The notes under the pieces: generated by a model
What the model was told of the DNA's origin: nothing
Databases searched by the model: none
What the model saw: the letters and a program-made list of their open reading frames with translations, nothing else
Program-made: the position numbers and the translations under genes
Assembly (NCBI RefSeq): GCF_003047105.1
Contig: NZ_CP028474.1
Coordinates: 62,001 to 126,000, forward strand
DNA: 64,000 nt
Direction: 5' to 3'
Source of the DNA: Celeribacter baekdonensis
GTDB lineage: Bacteria > Pseudomonadota > Alphaproteobacteria > Rhodobacterales > Rhodobacteraceae
Part shown: piece after piece, positions 26,662 to 35,520 of the stretch
How positions within the stretch are numbered: position 1 is the stretch's first letter
Layout of the letters: each line of letters starts with the position of its first letter

Positions 26662-27233
26662 ATGAAAAGCAAACTGATGATCGGCCTCTTGGCAGGAACG
26701 ACAATGGCCGCAGCTGCATTTGCACATGGTGGCGCGGAAGGCGTCGTCAAGGAACGCATGGACGGCATGATGGCCATGGGGCAATCGGTCAAAGAACTGG
26801 CTCCGATGATGCGTGGTGAAATCACCTATGATGCTGAAGCTGTTCGTGCGGGAGCACGCGTCTTTGTCGAACATAGCGAAGGCATGACCGAATTGTTTCC
26901 CGAAGGGTCTGCTGGGAAACCGTCGGAAGCAAAGCCCGAGATCTGGTCGGATTGGGAAGAATTCAGTGCGCTCGCAGAGCAGCTCAAGGTGGTTAGCGAA
27001 GGTCTTGCCAAAGCCGCCGACAACGGGCTTATGGCGTCAGCGGCGGGAATGGATGCAGGCTCTATGATGGGCACGCAATCCCCGGTGGCATGATGGGAGC
27101 TTCGTCCATGATGGGAACTTCGTCAGGAAGCCCGATGATGGACTATGCCTCGATGCCCGCAGATGGGGCATTCAACATGGTGACCCAGACATGTTCGGCA
27201 TGTCACGCGAAATTCCGCTACGAGGCGAAGTAA
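26662..27233 (+). pseudogene. cytochrome c' (c556-type) with one-base frameshift before the heme motif
   Basis: A signal peptide (GLLAGTTMAAAAFA-HGG) is followed by a helical cytochrome c' body (KERMDGMMAMGQSVKELAPMM ... EIWSDWEEFSALAEQL). The frame ends at 27093 without a heme site. One base over, the sequence continues PGGMMGASSMMGTSSG and ends TCSACHAKFRYEAK, stop at 27231-27233; CSACH is the C-terminal heme site expected for this family. Adding one C to the run at 27080-27083 restores it. The insert of Met-Gly-Ser repeats before the heme site is unusual and may bind copper. Confidence 0.83.
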
Positions 27234-27235
27234 AG

Positions 27236-28179
27236 ATGGGCCGGATGAAAAAACTGGTCTTTGCTGCAGGGGCGCTTGGCGCCCTTGTGGTCGGCGGCCT
27301 TGTGATCTGGCCGATTGGCAAGGTGCCCGCGTCGATCACGCAAACGGGTGATGTCCAGCGCGGCGCCTATTTGGCTCGCGTATCCGGGTGCATTTCATGC
27401 CACACCAATTCAGAGGCTGGCGGCGCCGCACTCGCAGGCGGCGCGGGGCTGGCGACAGATTTTGGCACGTTTTTTCCGCCCAATCTGACGACAGACAAAG
27501 AGAGCGGCATCGGGGGGTGGACGGTTGAGCAGTTCGCCAAGGCGGTTCGCCAGGGCATTAGTCCTAGCGGAGAGCCGTATTATCCCGCTTTTTCCTATCC
27601 GTTCTATGCGGATTTCACGGATCAGGACATTGCCGACCTTTGGGCAGCTTTCCAGACCGTGCCACCGGTCGCCGAGGCAGCGCTTGAGCATGATGTCAAG
27701 TTTCCTTTCGATCAGAGATGGGGCCTGAAGCTATGGCGGGCGGCCTATCTCTACGATCCACCCACGGAACCCATTGACGAGAAAAACGCACAATGGAACC
27801 GCGGTCGCGAGCTGGTTCGAGGTGCAGCACATTGCGGTGCTTGCCACACGCCACGCAATATCGGAGGCGGGCGCCTGCTTGACGCGGTTTTTGCTGGAAA
27901 TGAGGCATTGCCAGGGGGAGCAAGGCGCCTTCGATCACGCCGAACTCACTGGCGGAACGCGGCTGGACCGTTTCCAACCTCGCCTATGCGTTGCGTACTG
28001 GCGTGACGCCGTCAGGCGACGCTTTCGGCGGCAGCATGGTGGAGGTCGTGCAGGGCAATACGCGCTTTTTGTCCCCCGATGATCTGGAAGCGATGGCCGT
28101 GTACTTGCTTGATGGTGACGAACCTCGAGCCGACCGGGTCGCTCAGGGCGAGGGCGCCGCTGCTAATAAAGACATGTGA
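27236..28179 (+). pseudogene. diheme cytochrome c with one-base frameshift
   Basis: Start ATG 27236, two bases after the cytochrome c' stop. One membrane anchor (about 5-25), first heme site GCISCHTN, second GACHTPRNIGG (CGACH), the alcohol-dehydrogenase-type diheme layout. The frame breaks after EALPGG. One base over, it continues SKAPSITPNSLAERGWTVSNL...GVTPSGDAFGGSM, with the second Met ligand region, to TGA 28179. Adding one G to the run of five near 27915-27919 restores about 315 residues. Probably takes electrons from a periplasmic oxidase. Confidence 0.83.
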
Positions 28180-28235
28180 CTGCAATAGAGACAATGTGTG
28201 AGCCAAAACTGGCTCGCACAACAAACGAGAACGAA

Positions 28236-29630
28236 ATGACACACACCAGAAGAGCATTCATTCAATCGGGGTTGGCAATGAGTGCGTTGAGCGTCTTCCC
28301 TAAGGCTGGATCAGCAGCCACCCCTGAATTTCAGGTGATGACAGCGCAAAGTGGCGCCGTACAACTCGCCCCTCCGGACTACCCCAAGACGGAGATTTGG
28401 GGCTATGACGGAAAGTTTCCTGGCCCCGTGATCCGTGTTCGGCAGGGCGCGCGTCTTCAACGTCGGCTCGTCAACAAGTTGCCGCAGGCGACGTCCCTGC
28501 ACTGGCATGGCGTGCGGATATCAAATGCGATGGACGGCGTGGCCGGGCTCACCCAAGATGCCATCCCCACAGGCGAAACCTTCGACTACGATTTTGCCGT
28601 TCCAGATGCAGGAACTTTTTGGTTTCACGCGCATAATCGCTCCGTCGAACAGGTCGCTCGTGGGCTCTACGGAGCGTTGATCGTCGAAGAACCGATAGCC
28701 CCGGATGTTGATCGCGATGAAGTCCTTATTCTTGACGATTGGCTCCTCAACCCGGAGACCGCACAACTCGACCCAGATTTTGAAGCCGTTCATGATCGTA
28801 GCCATGCAGGCCGACGTGGCAACTTTGTCGCCACCAACGGAAGCTTCAATTCTACGCTCAACGTGAGCCAGGGTGAGCGGATGCGGCTTCGGTTGATCAA
28901 CGCGGCAAATGCCAGGATCTTTGTTTTGGGCCTGTCAGGTCTAAAGGGGTGGGTGATGGCGTTCGACGGAATGCCACTGGTGACGCCGAGTGAGATCAGC
29001 GAACCGATCATCCTTGGGCCGGGCCAACGAGCGGATTTGTTTGTCGACGTCATTGCGGATGAAGGGGAAAGTGCTCATCTGGTGCGGCTTGAAGACGGCC
29101 AGGGATTTGCCCAAACCGAGTTTCGCGTGACCGGCACTTTGGCCTCCGCTGTGCGGGATGTCCCCCAAGTTCTGCCACCGAACCCTAATATGGATGTGCC
29201 GGGACTGGAGCAGGCGAGACGCATCAGGCTCAACATGGAAGGCGGGGCAATGGGCAACCTTGACGCAGCCATACTTGAGGGTGAGCGAAAAACGTTCCGC
29301 CAACTGGTCGACGCGAACCAGTTCTGGGCTTTCAATGGTACCGTGGGCATGACCGAGAAGCCACTGGCTAGCCTGTCACGCGGTGAAACAGCGCGAGTGG
29401 AGATCTACAACGATACATCCTTCCCCCACGCCATGCATTTGCACGGGATGCATTTCCGGGAGGTGCTGGAGGGCGGTGAAGTTGGTCCCCTGCGGGATAC
29501 CTTGCTGATGTTCGGTGGCGAGACTCGCGAGATCGCCTTCGTTGCCGACAATCCGGGAAAGTGGCTGTTTCACTGTCACATGCTCTCGCACGCGGCATCC
29601 GGCATGATGACGTGGCTGGAGGTCGCATGA
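28236..29630 (+). CDS. periplasmic multicopper oxidase
   Basis: 464 residues from ATG 28236, chosen because it starts the Tat signal MTHTRRAFIQSG; an ATG at 28176 would add 20 residues. Copper blocks: SLHWHGVR, FWFHAHNRS, SFPHAMHLHGMHF and LFHCHMLSHAASGM, giving type 2/3 sites and a type 1 site with Met axial ligand. Likely oxidises Cu(I) or an organic donor. It lies between two c-type cytochrome genes and overlaps the next one by four bases (ATGA), which suggests a shared electron pathway. Confidence 0.9.
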   Translation: MTHTRRAFIQSGLAMSALSVFPKAGSAATPEFQVMTAQSGAVQLAPPDYPKTEIWGYDGKFPGPVIRVRQGARLQRRLVNKLPQATSLHWHGVRISNAMDGVAGLTQDAIPTGETFDYDFAVPDAGTFWFHAHNRSVEQVARGLYGALIVEEPIAPDVDRDEVLILDDWLLNPETAQLDPDFEAVHDRSHAGRRGNFVATNGSFNSTLNVSQGERMRLRLINAANARIFVLGLSGLKGWVMAFDGMPLVTPSEISEPIILGPGQRADLFVDVIADEGESAHLVRLEDGQGFAQTEFRVTGTLASAVRDVPQVLPPNPNMDVPGLEQARRIRLNMEGGAMGNLDAAILEGERKTFRQLVDANQFWAFNGTVGMTEKPLASLSRGETARVEIYNDTSFPHAMHLHGMHFREVLEGGEVGPLRDTLLMFGGETREIAFVADNPGKWLFHCHMLSHAASGMMTWLEVA

Positions 29631-30096
29631 GATCAGCTTACCTGGCGGTAATTTCATCCATTGGCCTGATTGGGCTAGGTGCAACCTGGTGGTTCAGCGG
29701 CAATGCCTCCCAGGGTTCTTCCCCGTTTGACGACGTCAATATCGAACTGGGGCAAGCTCTCTATTCTGAAAACTGTGCGTCCTGCCATGGCGCCAATCTC
29801 GAAGGGCAACCAGACTGGCGAAGCCCTGGTTCAGATGGCCGCCTGCCCGCGCCGCCGCATGATCGCAACGGTCATACCTGGCACCATAGTGACCAGATTT
29901 TGTTCTCCTACACCAAGCTCGGGGGGCGGAACTGATGCGACAACAGGGCTCAGATTTCGATAGTGGCATGCCGGGCTTCGCCGGCAAACTCACAGATCAG
30001 GAAATTTGGAACATTCTCGGCTTCATTAAGTCGACCTGGCCAGAGCGAGAGCGCAATGCTCAGGCCGCACGCACAGCAGCAGAACAAGAGGGATAA
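29627..30096 (+). pseudogene. monoheme cytochrome c with one-base frameshift
   Basis: Signal/anchor (YLAVISSIGLIGLGATWWF) and heme site CASCHGANLEG are followed by HTWHHSDQILFSYTKLGG, where the frame shifts and stops at 29935. One base over it reads AELMRQQGSDFDSGMPGFAGKLTDQEIWNILGFIK, the normal C-terminus with the Met ligand (GMPGF), to TAA 30094-30096. Adding one G to the G6 run near 29924-29929 restores about 156 residues. The restored stop overlaps the DsbA-like ATG by one base, supporting the intact reading. Confidence 0.83.
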
Positions 30097-30830
30097 TGGA
30101 CATGATTTTCAGAAATTTGATGCTCGTATCGTCATTTGCCTTACTTCCAATGGCAGTGCAGGCCGCAGACCTGGACGAAGCGCGGGTCAAGGAACTTGTA
30201 TATGAGGCTATCCGCGAGAATCCGCAAATCATCATGGAAGCAGTCGAAATACTTCAACGTCAGGACGCCGAAGCCCAGGCACAAGCGCAGGCAACCGTCT
30301 TGCGCGATCAGCGACAATTGCTCGAGCAAGACCCGAATGCACCGGTTCTCGGCAATCCCGATGGGGATGTGACCGTTATCGAATTTTTCGATTACAACTG
30401 CCCATATTGTCGACGCGCTATGCCGGAAGTTCAGGCTCTGTTGGAGGCCGATCCTGATGTGCGTCTGGTCTATCGCGAATGGCCAATTCTCGGGGACGGG
30501 TCAGTGTTTGCAACCAAAGCTGCACTCGCATCGCGGCTGCAAGGCAAGTATGAGGCATTCCACTGGGCCCTAATGGGTATGAACGGCCGGGCGGAAGAGG
30601 CAAGCGTTCTCAGGATAGCACAAGAAGTTGGTCTCGACATCGAACGCCTTCAAACCGACATGGAGCGCCCCGAAATTGAAGAGCACATCGCGACCTCGAT
30701 GCGGTTGACGCAGTCGCTCGGCTTCAGTGGCACGCCTTCATTTGTGATCGGCGACAATCTGGTTCCAGGCTTCGTGGAGAGCGATAAGCTCACGGAACTG
30801 GTCGACAACGTGCGGGCGTCGGCAAACTAG
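30096..30830 (+). CDS. periplasmic DsbA-family disulfide protein (ScsC/Com1-like)
   Basis: 244 residues. Signal peptide about 1-23, a long helical N-terminal segment (about 27-75, Gln/Ala-rich, a possible oligomerisation stalk as in ScsC-type proteins), then a thioredoxin fold with active site NCPYCRR (C102, C105) and cis-Pro loop SGTPSFVIGD. It catalyses disulfide formation or isomerisation. Its natural reductant here would be the ScsB-like protein at 22287. Protects periplasmic thiols from copper, by analogy with Scs systems. Confidence 0.88.
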   Translation: MDMIFRNLMLVSSFALLPMAVQAADLDEARVKELVYEAIRENPQIIMEAVEILQRQDAEAQAQAQATVLRDQRQLLEQDPNAPVLGNPDGDVTVIEFFDYNCPYCRRAMPEVQALLEADPDVRLVYREWPILGDGSVFATKAALASRLQGKYEAFHWALMGMNGRAEEASVLRIAQEVGLDIERLQTDMERPEIEEHIATSMRLTQSLGFSGTPSFVIGDNLVPGFVESDKLTELVDNVRASAN

Positions 30831-30948
30831 CACTCTGCGGTGGGTTCTGACATCACGCCCGATGAGCAATGATGCAGGCGAATGAGCCGGAGCCCCTACA
30901 TACCAAAAGACCTAGGCACGGCCTACCACTGAAAGAGGCGGCGAGAAG

Positions 30949-31269
30949 ATGACTTACCTTTGGTATCTTATTGCTGCCTTTGCCGAGATCGCCGGATGTT
31001 TTGCTTTCTGGGCATGGTTGCGGCTCGATCGTTCGCCACTTTTGGTCGGGCCAGGTCTGGTAAGTTTGGCACTCTTCGCATGGCTTTTGACGCGCGCAGA
31101 AAGCGAAATGGCCGGTCGGGCATATGCAGCTTACGGGGGCGTCTACATAGCGGCGTCCATGATCTGGATGTGGCTAGTGGAGGGGAGCCGACCGGACCGC
31201 TGGGACATTGCAGGCATTCTTCTTTGCCTCTTAGGCAGTGCTCTCATCCTGTTGCCTTCGCGCTCATGA
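30949..31269 (+). CDS. YnfA/UPF0060 family small membrane protein
   Basis: 106 residues, four membrane helices, Glu in helix 1 ([18 protein letters not shown]) and the conserved [18 protein letters not shown] and [14 protein letters not shown]. YnfA proteins are a short SMR-like transporter family with an uncertain substrate. GAGGCGGCGAGAAG precedes the ATG. It is the last rightward gene before the perfect hairpin at 31319. Confidence 0.92.
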   Translation: MTYLWYLIAAFAEIAGCFAFWAWLRLDRSPLLVGPGLVSLALFAWLLTRAESEMAGRAYAAYGGVYIAASMIWMWLVEGSRPDRWDIAGILLCLLGSALILLPSRS

Positions 31270-31318
31270 TCTGCGGAACCTCAGAAAACCAGGCAAATCC
31301 GTCGCTAGAAATCGCTAG

Positions 31319-31350
31319 GTCATCGCACCCGTCACGACGGGTGCGATGAC
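31319..31350. terminator. perfect 14-bp hairpin between convergent ynfA-like and copZ-like genes
   Basis: GTCATCGCACCCGT, loop CACG, ACGGGTGCGATGAC: fourteen perfect pairs with a four-base loop, directly between two converging genes. No T tract follows on either side, so it is a bidirectional hairpin of the type often seen in high-GC alphaproteobacteria. Confidence 0.75.
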
Positions 31351-31357
31351 CCATAGA

Positions 31358-31555
31358 TTAGGCAGTCACGGTATTTTCGTACCCAGCTTCACGAAGCAGG
31401 GCCGTCAGCCGTTCTGTTGACAGTGCACCTTCAACAGAAACCGTGCGGGCCGGAATGTCGCAAGATACGCTCGCATTTGCGTCAGCTGCCTTGATCGCCT
31501 TTTCGATCGTACTGGTGCAATGACCACAACTCATGTCGGGAACGTTGAATTTCAT
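31358..31555 (-). CDS. CopZ-like copper chaperone (HMA domain)
   Basis: 65 residues, a single HMA domain: MKFNVPDMSCGHCTSTIEKAI with the MxCxxC copper site (C10, C13) and the typical length. Such chaperones carry Cu+ in the cytosol to the ATPase N-terminus or to the regulator. It is divergent from the second Cu-ATPase gene, and a MerR-type site (31589-31619) lies upstream. Confidence 0.93.
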   Translation of the reverse strand: MKFNVPDMSCGHCTSTIEKAIKAADANASVSCDIPARTVSVEGALSTERLTALLREAGYENTVTA

Positions 31556-31588
31556 GTCGATGTCTCCTCTGTGACAGCTTGTTCAGTG

Positions 31589-31619
31589 CAGATGGGGCTT
31601 CCAGTGGGGGGAAGGTCAA
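31589..31619 (-). promoter_or_regulatory. CueR-like promoter of the copZ-like gene
   Basis: Reverse strand: -35 TTGACC, 19-base spacer CTTCCCCCCACTGGAAG core, -10 CATCTG. The right half-site ACTGGAAG matches the copA promoters; the left half is altered (TTCCCC for TTCCAG) and the -10 is poor, so basal activity should be low. The site is about 34 bases upstream of the start codon. Confidence 0.6.
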
Positions 31620-31668
31620 GGGTCTCCGTAGATTTTTAAAGCGAAGCCAGGAAAGTTCAAATTGGGTA

Positions 31669-31699
31669 TTGACCTTCCAGTCACTGGAACTCCTATTTG
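31669..31699 (+). promoter_or_regulatory. CueR-type promoter of the second Cu-ATPase and cueR
   Basis: -35 TTGACC (31669), 19-base spacer with TTCCAGTCACTGGAA, -10 TATTTG (31694). It is nearly identical to the copA (14297) promoter and sits about 30 bases before the ATG at 31730. Since cueR follows in the same transcript, the regulator controls its own synthesis. Confidence 0.85.
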
Positions 31700-31729
31700 G
31701 GGTGTCAAATGGGATTCCAGGAGACTGAA

Positions 31730-34234
31730 ATGACAGATCAATCCAAAGTGACGCTCTCGATTGAAGGAATGTCTTGCGCCTCATGCGTAGGGCGCGTGGA
31801 TCGGGGCCTAGCCGCGTTGAGGGGAATATCCGATGTCTCGGTGAACCTCGCGAACGAGACGGCGCGTTTCAGCGTGGATGGTTCGCCCCACCTGCAAGAT
31901 GCGGTCCAAGCCCTGAAAGATCTCGGGTATCCAGCGCGAACGGCATCCGTGACGCTGAACATCGCGTCCATGTCATGTGCTTCTTGTGTCGGGCGCGTCG
32001 ACAAGGCACTTGCCTTGGTTCCCGGCGTGTTGGAGGTCAACGTTAATCTTGCGGCGGAAAATGCGCGCATCACATATCTTGAGGGCATGACCGACCCTGT
32101 GGCCCTCATCCGTGCATCCGAGCAAGCCGGATATCCAGCCAGCGTGGCCGAGGCCACGGCAACACAGGATCGCACTTCGCGAAAAGAAGAGGAAGCGCGC
32201 GGGTTGGCACGCCGGGTGGCACTGGCCGCAGCACTCGCTTTGCCGGTTTTCCTGATGGAAATGGGCGGGCACCTGATCCCGGCCGTGCATATGGCGATCA
32301 ACAATACCATAGGACAGCAGGCCAGCTGGTTGATCCAGTTCATCCTCACAACGGCTGTGCTCATTGGGCCCGGCCGACAGTTCTATCTGAAAGGGTTTCC
32401 GGCCTTGCTGAAAGGTGCTCCAGACATGAACAGTCTGGTCGCCGTCGGCACAGGCGCAGCTTATCTTTATTCAGTTGTCGCAACGTTCTTCCCGTCGCTG
32501 ATGCCCGAGGCCGTCCGCGCTGTCTACTTCGAGGCCGCCGCGGTCATCGTGGTCCTGATCCTGATCGGGCGCTGGCTCGAAGCGCGAGCGAAAGGGCGAA
32601 CAGGGGCTGCAATCGAGAAGCTGCTCGGCCTACAGGCTCGTACGGCGCGTATTTTGCGTGACGGCGATGCGGTCGAGGTCGAGATCGATGCCTTGCGCAC
32701 CGGAGATCTGATTGTTGTGCGCCCCGGAGAACGACTCGCCGTGGACGGTGAGGTTGTGGACGGCGAAAGCCATGTCGATGAAAGCATGATCACCGGGGAA
32801 CCCGTGCCGGTCGGCAAGTCGGCTGGTGATCCTGTCACGGGCGGTACGGTCAATGGCGCGGGCAGTCTGACCTATAAAGCAACGCGTGTTGGTGCGGATA
32901 CCACGTTGTCCCAAATCATCCGCATGGTCGAAGATGCGCAGGGCGCCAAGCTCCCCATTCAAGGGTTGGTGGATCGGATCACGCTTTGGTTCGTCCCCGC
33001 TGTGATGACCCTCGCCGCCTTGACGATCCTTGTCTGGCTAATATTCGGCCCTGATCCCGCCCTCACCTATGCGCTGGTCGCGGGTGTCTCAGTTCTCATC
33101 ATTGCTTGTCCCTGCGCGATGGGACTGGCGACGCCGACGTCGATCATGGTCGGGACCGGTCGCGCTGCTGAAATGGGCGTGTTGTTCCGCAAGGGGGATG
33201 CTCTGCAAGCATTGGGGGACGTCAAGGTTGTCGCTCTGGACAAGACCGGCACCGTCACCGCCGGACGTCCCGCGCTGACCGACCTTGTGCTGGCGGAAGG
33301 AGCCGAGCGCTGCACCGTTCTTGCGGCAGTCGCATCGGTCGAAGCCAGATCAGAACACCCGATCGCCGAAGCTATCGTGCGCGGCGCGCAGGCGGAAAAC
33401 ATCAGACTGTCGGAACCGAGCGCGTTTACTTCGATTACAGGGTATGGCGTGCGCGCCATCGTTGACGGGGCCGAGGTTGTTGTCGGAGCTGACCGAATGA
33501 TGCAGCGCGAAGGGATCGATCTTGGTGAACTCGCAGAGGCTGAAACTATGCTCGCACGGCAAGGTCGCACCGCACTCTTCGCCGCAATCAATGGCAAGGC
33601 GGTGGCTGCGATTGGCGTCGCCGATCCGGTCAAACCCTCGAGCCGAGCCGCGATTGCCGCACTGCACAGTCTGGGTTTGAAGGTGGCAATGATTACCGGC
33701 GACAAACGCGAAACGGCAGAAGCAATTGCCGAAGAGACTGGTATCGACCACGTGATCGCGGGGGTCTTGCCCGACGGCAAGGTGGCGGCACTGGAAAATC
33801 TGCGCCAGCAGGGCACATTGGCCTTTGTTGGCGATGGCATCAACGATGCACCCGCGCTCGCCCACGCGGATGTTGGCATCGCCATCGGCACTGGCACGGA
33901 TGTGGCGATCGAAAGCGCAGATGTCGTATTGATGTCCGGTGATCTTCGCGGCGTTGTGAACGCTTTCGAGATCTCGCGACACACCATGCGAAACATCAAA
34001 CAGAACCTTGGTTGGGCCTTTGGTTACAATGTGGCTTTGATACCCTTGGCCGCCGGAGCGCTTTATCCGAGTTTCGCCGTGCTGCTGTCACCGGTCGTCG
34101 CTGCCGGTGCGATGGCACTTAGCTCGGTCTTTGTCTTGACGAACGCCTTGCGGCTGCGGCGCGTAAGACCGGCGATGGACGAGCGCCAAGAGTCTGGGCG
34201 GGTGGAGGACTTCGCCCCCGTCCCGGCCGAGTGA
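31730..34234 (+). CDS. copA: Cu+-exporting P1B-type ATPase with two HMA domains
   Basis: 834 residues from ATG 31730 (AGGAG upstream; an in-frame TTG at 31697 lies inside the promoter). Two HMA domains with MSCASC motifs (C16/C19 and C83/C86), eight helices with CPC ([12 protein letters not shown]), [16 protein letters not shown] and GDGINDAP. It exports cytosolic Cu+. A strong CueR-type promoter precedes it and the cueR gene follows after 12 bases. It differs from the island's other Cu-ATPase, which has CPMHP domains instead of HMA. Confidence 0.95.
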   Translation: MTDQSKVTLSIEGMSCASCVGRVDRGLAALRGISDVSVNLANETARFSVDGSPHLQDAVQALKDLGYPARTASVTLNIASMSCASCVGRVDKALALVPGVLEVNVNLAAENARITYLEGMTDPVALIRASEQAGYPASVAEATATQDRTSRKEEEARGLARRVALAAALALPVFLMEMGGHLIPAVHMAINNTIGQQASWLIQFILTTAVLIGPGRQFYLKGFPALLKGAPDMNSLVAVGTGAAYLYSVVATFFPSLMPEAVRAVYFEAAAVIVVLILIGRWLEARAKGRTGAAIEKLLGLQARTARILRDGDAVEVEIDALRTGDLIVVRPGERLAVDGEVVDGESHVDESMITGEPVPVGKSAGDPVTGGTVNGAGSLTYKATRVGADTTLSQIIRMVEDAQGAKLPIQGLVDRITLWFVPAVMTLAALTILVWLIFGPDPALTYALVAGVSVLIIACPCAMGLATPTSIMVGTGRAAEMGVLFRKGDALQALGDVKVVALDKTGTVTAGRPALTDLVLAEGAERCTVLAAVASVEARSEHPIAEAIVRGAQAENIRLSEPSAFTSITGYGVRAIVDGAEVVVGADRMMQREGIDLGELAEAETMLARQGRTALFAAINGKAVAAIGVADPVKPSSRAAIAALHSLGLKVAMITGDKRETAEAIAEETGIDHVIAGVLPDGKVAALENLRQQGTLAFVGDGINDAPALAHADVGIAIGTGTDVAIESADVVLMSGDLRGVVNAFEISRHTMRNIKQNLGWAFGYNVALIPLAAGALYPSFAVLLSPVVAAGAMALSSVFVLTNALRLRRVRPAMDERQESGRVEDFAPVPAE

Positions 34235-34246
34235 GAGGAGGCAGAA

Positions 34247-34651
34247 ATGAACATTGGTGATGTTGCCGAGCGGTCAGGAGTGCCGGCCAAGACCATTCGC
34301 TACTATGAGGATATCGGTCTAGTAACACCTTTGCGCGCTGCAAACGGGTATCGAAGCTTCAGAGAGATCGATTTTCATAAGCTGGCATTCATCGGACGAG
34401 CGCGAGCCTTGGGATTTACAATCGAAGACTGCCGTACGCTTTTGGCGCTCTATAACGATGACAATCGAGAAAGTGCGCAGGTAAAGGCCGTCGCAGAGGT
34501 GCACCTGCGCCAGATTGATGAAAAGATCTCTAAACTCATGTCGATGAAAGAAACTCTTTCGTCTCTCGTGCACCAGTGTGCTGGCGATCACCGACCGGAT
34601 TGTCCAATTCTTGCGGATCTTTCTGTCGTAGACGACGCAACTTTCTCATGA
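34247..34651 (+). CDS. cueR: CueR-like MerR-family copper regulator
   Basis: 134 residues. MerR winged helix (NIGDVAERSGVPAKTIRYYEDIGLV), a long dimer helix (about 75-108), and the metal loop C111-x7-C119 (CAGDHRPDC), the same spacing as the Cu+-sensing pair of CueR. The absence of a third Cys fits monovalent metals (Cu+, Ag+, Au+). AGGAGG precedes the ATG. It likely acts on the four TTCCAG-type promoters in this island. Confidence 0.92.
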   Translation: MNIGDVAERSGVPAKTIRYYEDIGLVTPLRAANGYRSFREIDFHKLAFIGRARALGFTIEDCRTLLALYNDDNRESAQVKAVAEVHLRQIDEKISKLMSMKETLSSLVHQCAGDHRPDCPILADLSVVDDATFS

Positions 34652-34670
34652 TCTCCGACGACGAATGAAA

Positions 34671-34699
34671 TCGCGCGCCCTGCGAGACAGGGCGCGCGA
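34671..34699. terminator. 12-bp hairpin between convergent cueR and cusF-like genes
   Basis: TCGCGCGCCCTG, loop CGAGA, CAGGGCGCGCGA: twelve perfect pairs, almost all G-C, twenty bases after the cueR stop and just before the end of the converging gene. A likely bidirectional terminator; no T tract. Confidence 0.75.
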
Positions 34700-34706
34700 C
34701 CTGTAG

Positions 34707-34994
34707 TTACTGCACCAGCTCTGTAATAGTCAGCTTGCCATTCACACGGTCGGCAACGAAGTTGATCTGTGCGCCTTCACTCAGCCCTTCCAGCATCGCG
34801 GGATCGGCGAGAACGAAGACCATTTTCATTGCTGGCATGTCGAGGTTTTCCAGCGGGCCATGGTCGACAGTAATCTTGTTCCACTTGGCATCGATCTTGG
34901 TCACCGTGCCCGAGGACATGGCACTATCGCTAGCAGCAATTGCAGTTCCAGCGGTCATCAGAAGGGCAGCGGCGAGCGTCAAAAATTTGGTCAT
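34707..34994 (-). CDS. CusF-like periplasmic copper-binding protein
   Basis: 95 residues with a signal peptide (1-20, ending AIA-AS). The beta-barrel domain has WNKITVDHGPLENLDMPAMKM: H45, M56 and M58 match the CusF Cu(I) ligands, while the CusF copper-capping Trp is replaced by Met53. CusF-type proteins ferry Cu(I)/Ag(I) in the periplasm to efflux or oxidation partners. Last gene of a leftward unit with a cupredoxin, multicopper oxidase and TolC-like protein. Confidence 0.85.
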   Translation of the reverse strand: MTKFLTLAAALLMTAGTAIAASDSAMSSGTVTKIDAKWNKITVDHGPLENLDMPAMKMVFVLADPAMLEGLSEGAQINFVADRVNGKLTITELVQ

Positions 34995-35017
34995 GATTGG
35001 TTTCCTTTGATTTGAGA

Positions 35018-35494
35018 TCAGTTGACAGTAAGGGCGCCGTGCATGCCGCCTTCATAGTGGCCGGGCAGCAGGCAGGCGAATTCGAAGTTGCCGGCCTTGT
35101 TGAAAGTCCAAAGGATCTCCGCCTCTTCACCTGGTTCAAGGCGCACAGCGTTAGGGTCGTCATGTTCCATCTCAGGGAACTTGGCCATCAGCTCTTTGTG
35201 TTCAGCGTTTTGTGCCATCGAATCCATCACGAACTCGTGGGTTTCCTCACCCATGTTCGTGATGCGCAGGCGCACGGTTTCACCCTCAGAAAAAGTCATT
35301 TCCGAGGAGGGTTCGAAGACGAACGGTGCGTCCTTGTCGTAGTCCTCACGCATTATCACATCGATGGTTCGCGTGGGTTCATGGCCATGCATCGCAGGCA
35401 TGCCGATGGCCATTTGACCGTTGCCGTGCCCGGCGTCCGCAATTGCGAGGGCGGGAATCAGGGCCAGCCCCAATGTCAAAAGTGCAGTTTTCAT
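35018..35494 (-). CDS. periplasmic cupredoxin with type 1 copper site
   Basis: 158 residues from ATG 35494 (signal ALIPALAIADA). Type 1 copper ligands are visible as H86 (ETHEFVM), C141, H146 and M151 (FACLLPGHYEGGM), the blue-copper order. A His/Met-rich N-terminal stretch (GHGNGQMAIGMPAMHGHE) precedes the fold. It would carry an electron or copper between periplasmic proteins, for example from the multicopper oxidase encoded just upstream. Confidence 0.9.
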   Translation of the reverse strand: MKTALLTLGLALIPALAIADAGHGNGQMAIGMPAMHGHEPTRTIDVIMREDYDKDAPFVFEPSSEMTFSEGETVRLRITNMGEETHEFVMDSMAQNAEHKELMAKFPEMEHDDPNAVRLEPGEEAEILWTFNKAGNFEFACLLPGHYEGGMHGALTVN

Positions 35495-35520
35495 GAGCGT
35501 GTTTCTCCTGTGCTCTGGCA

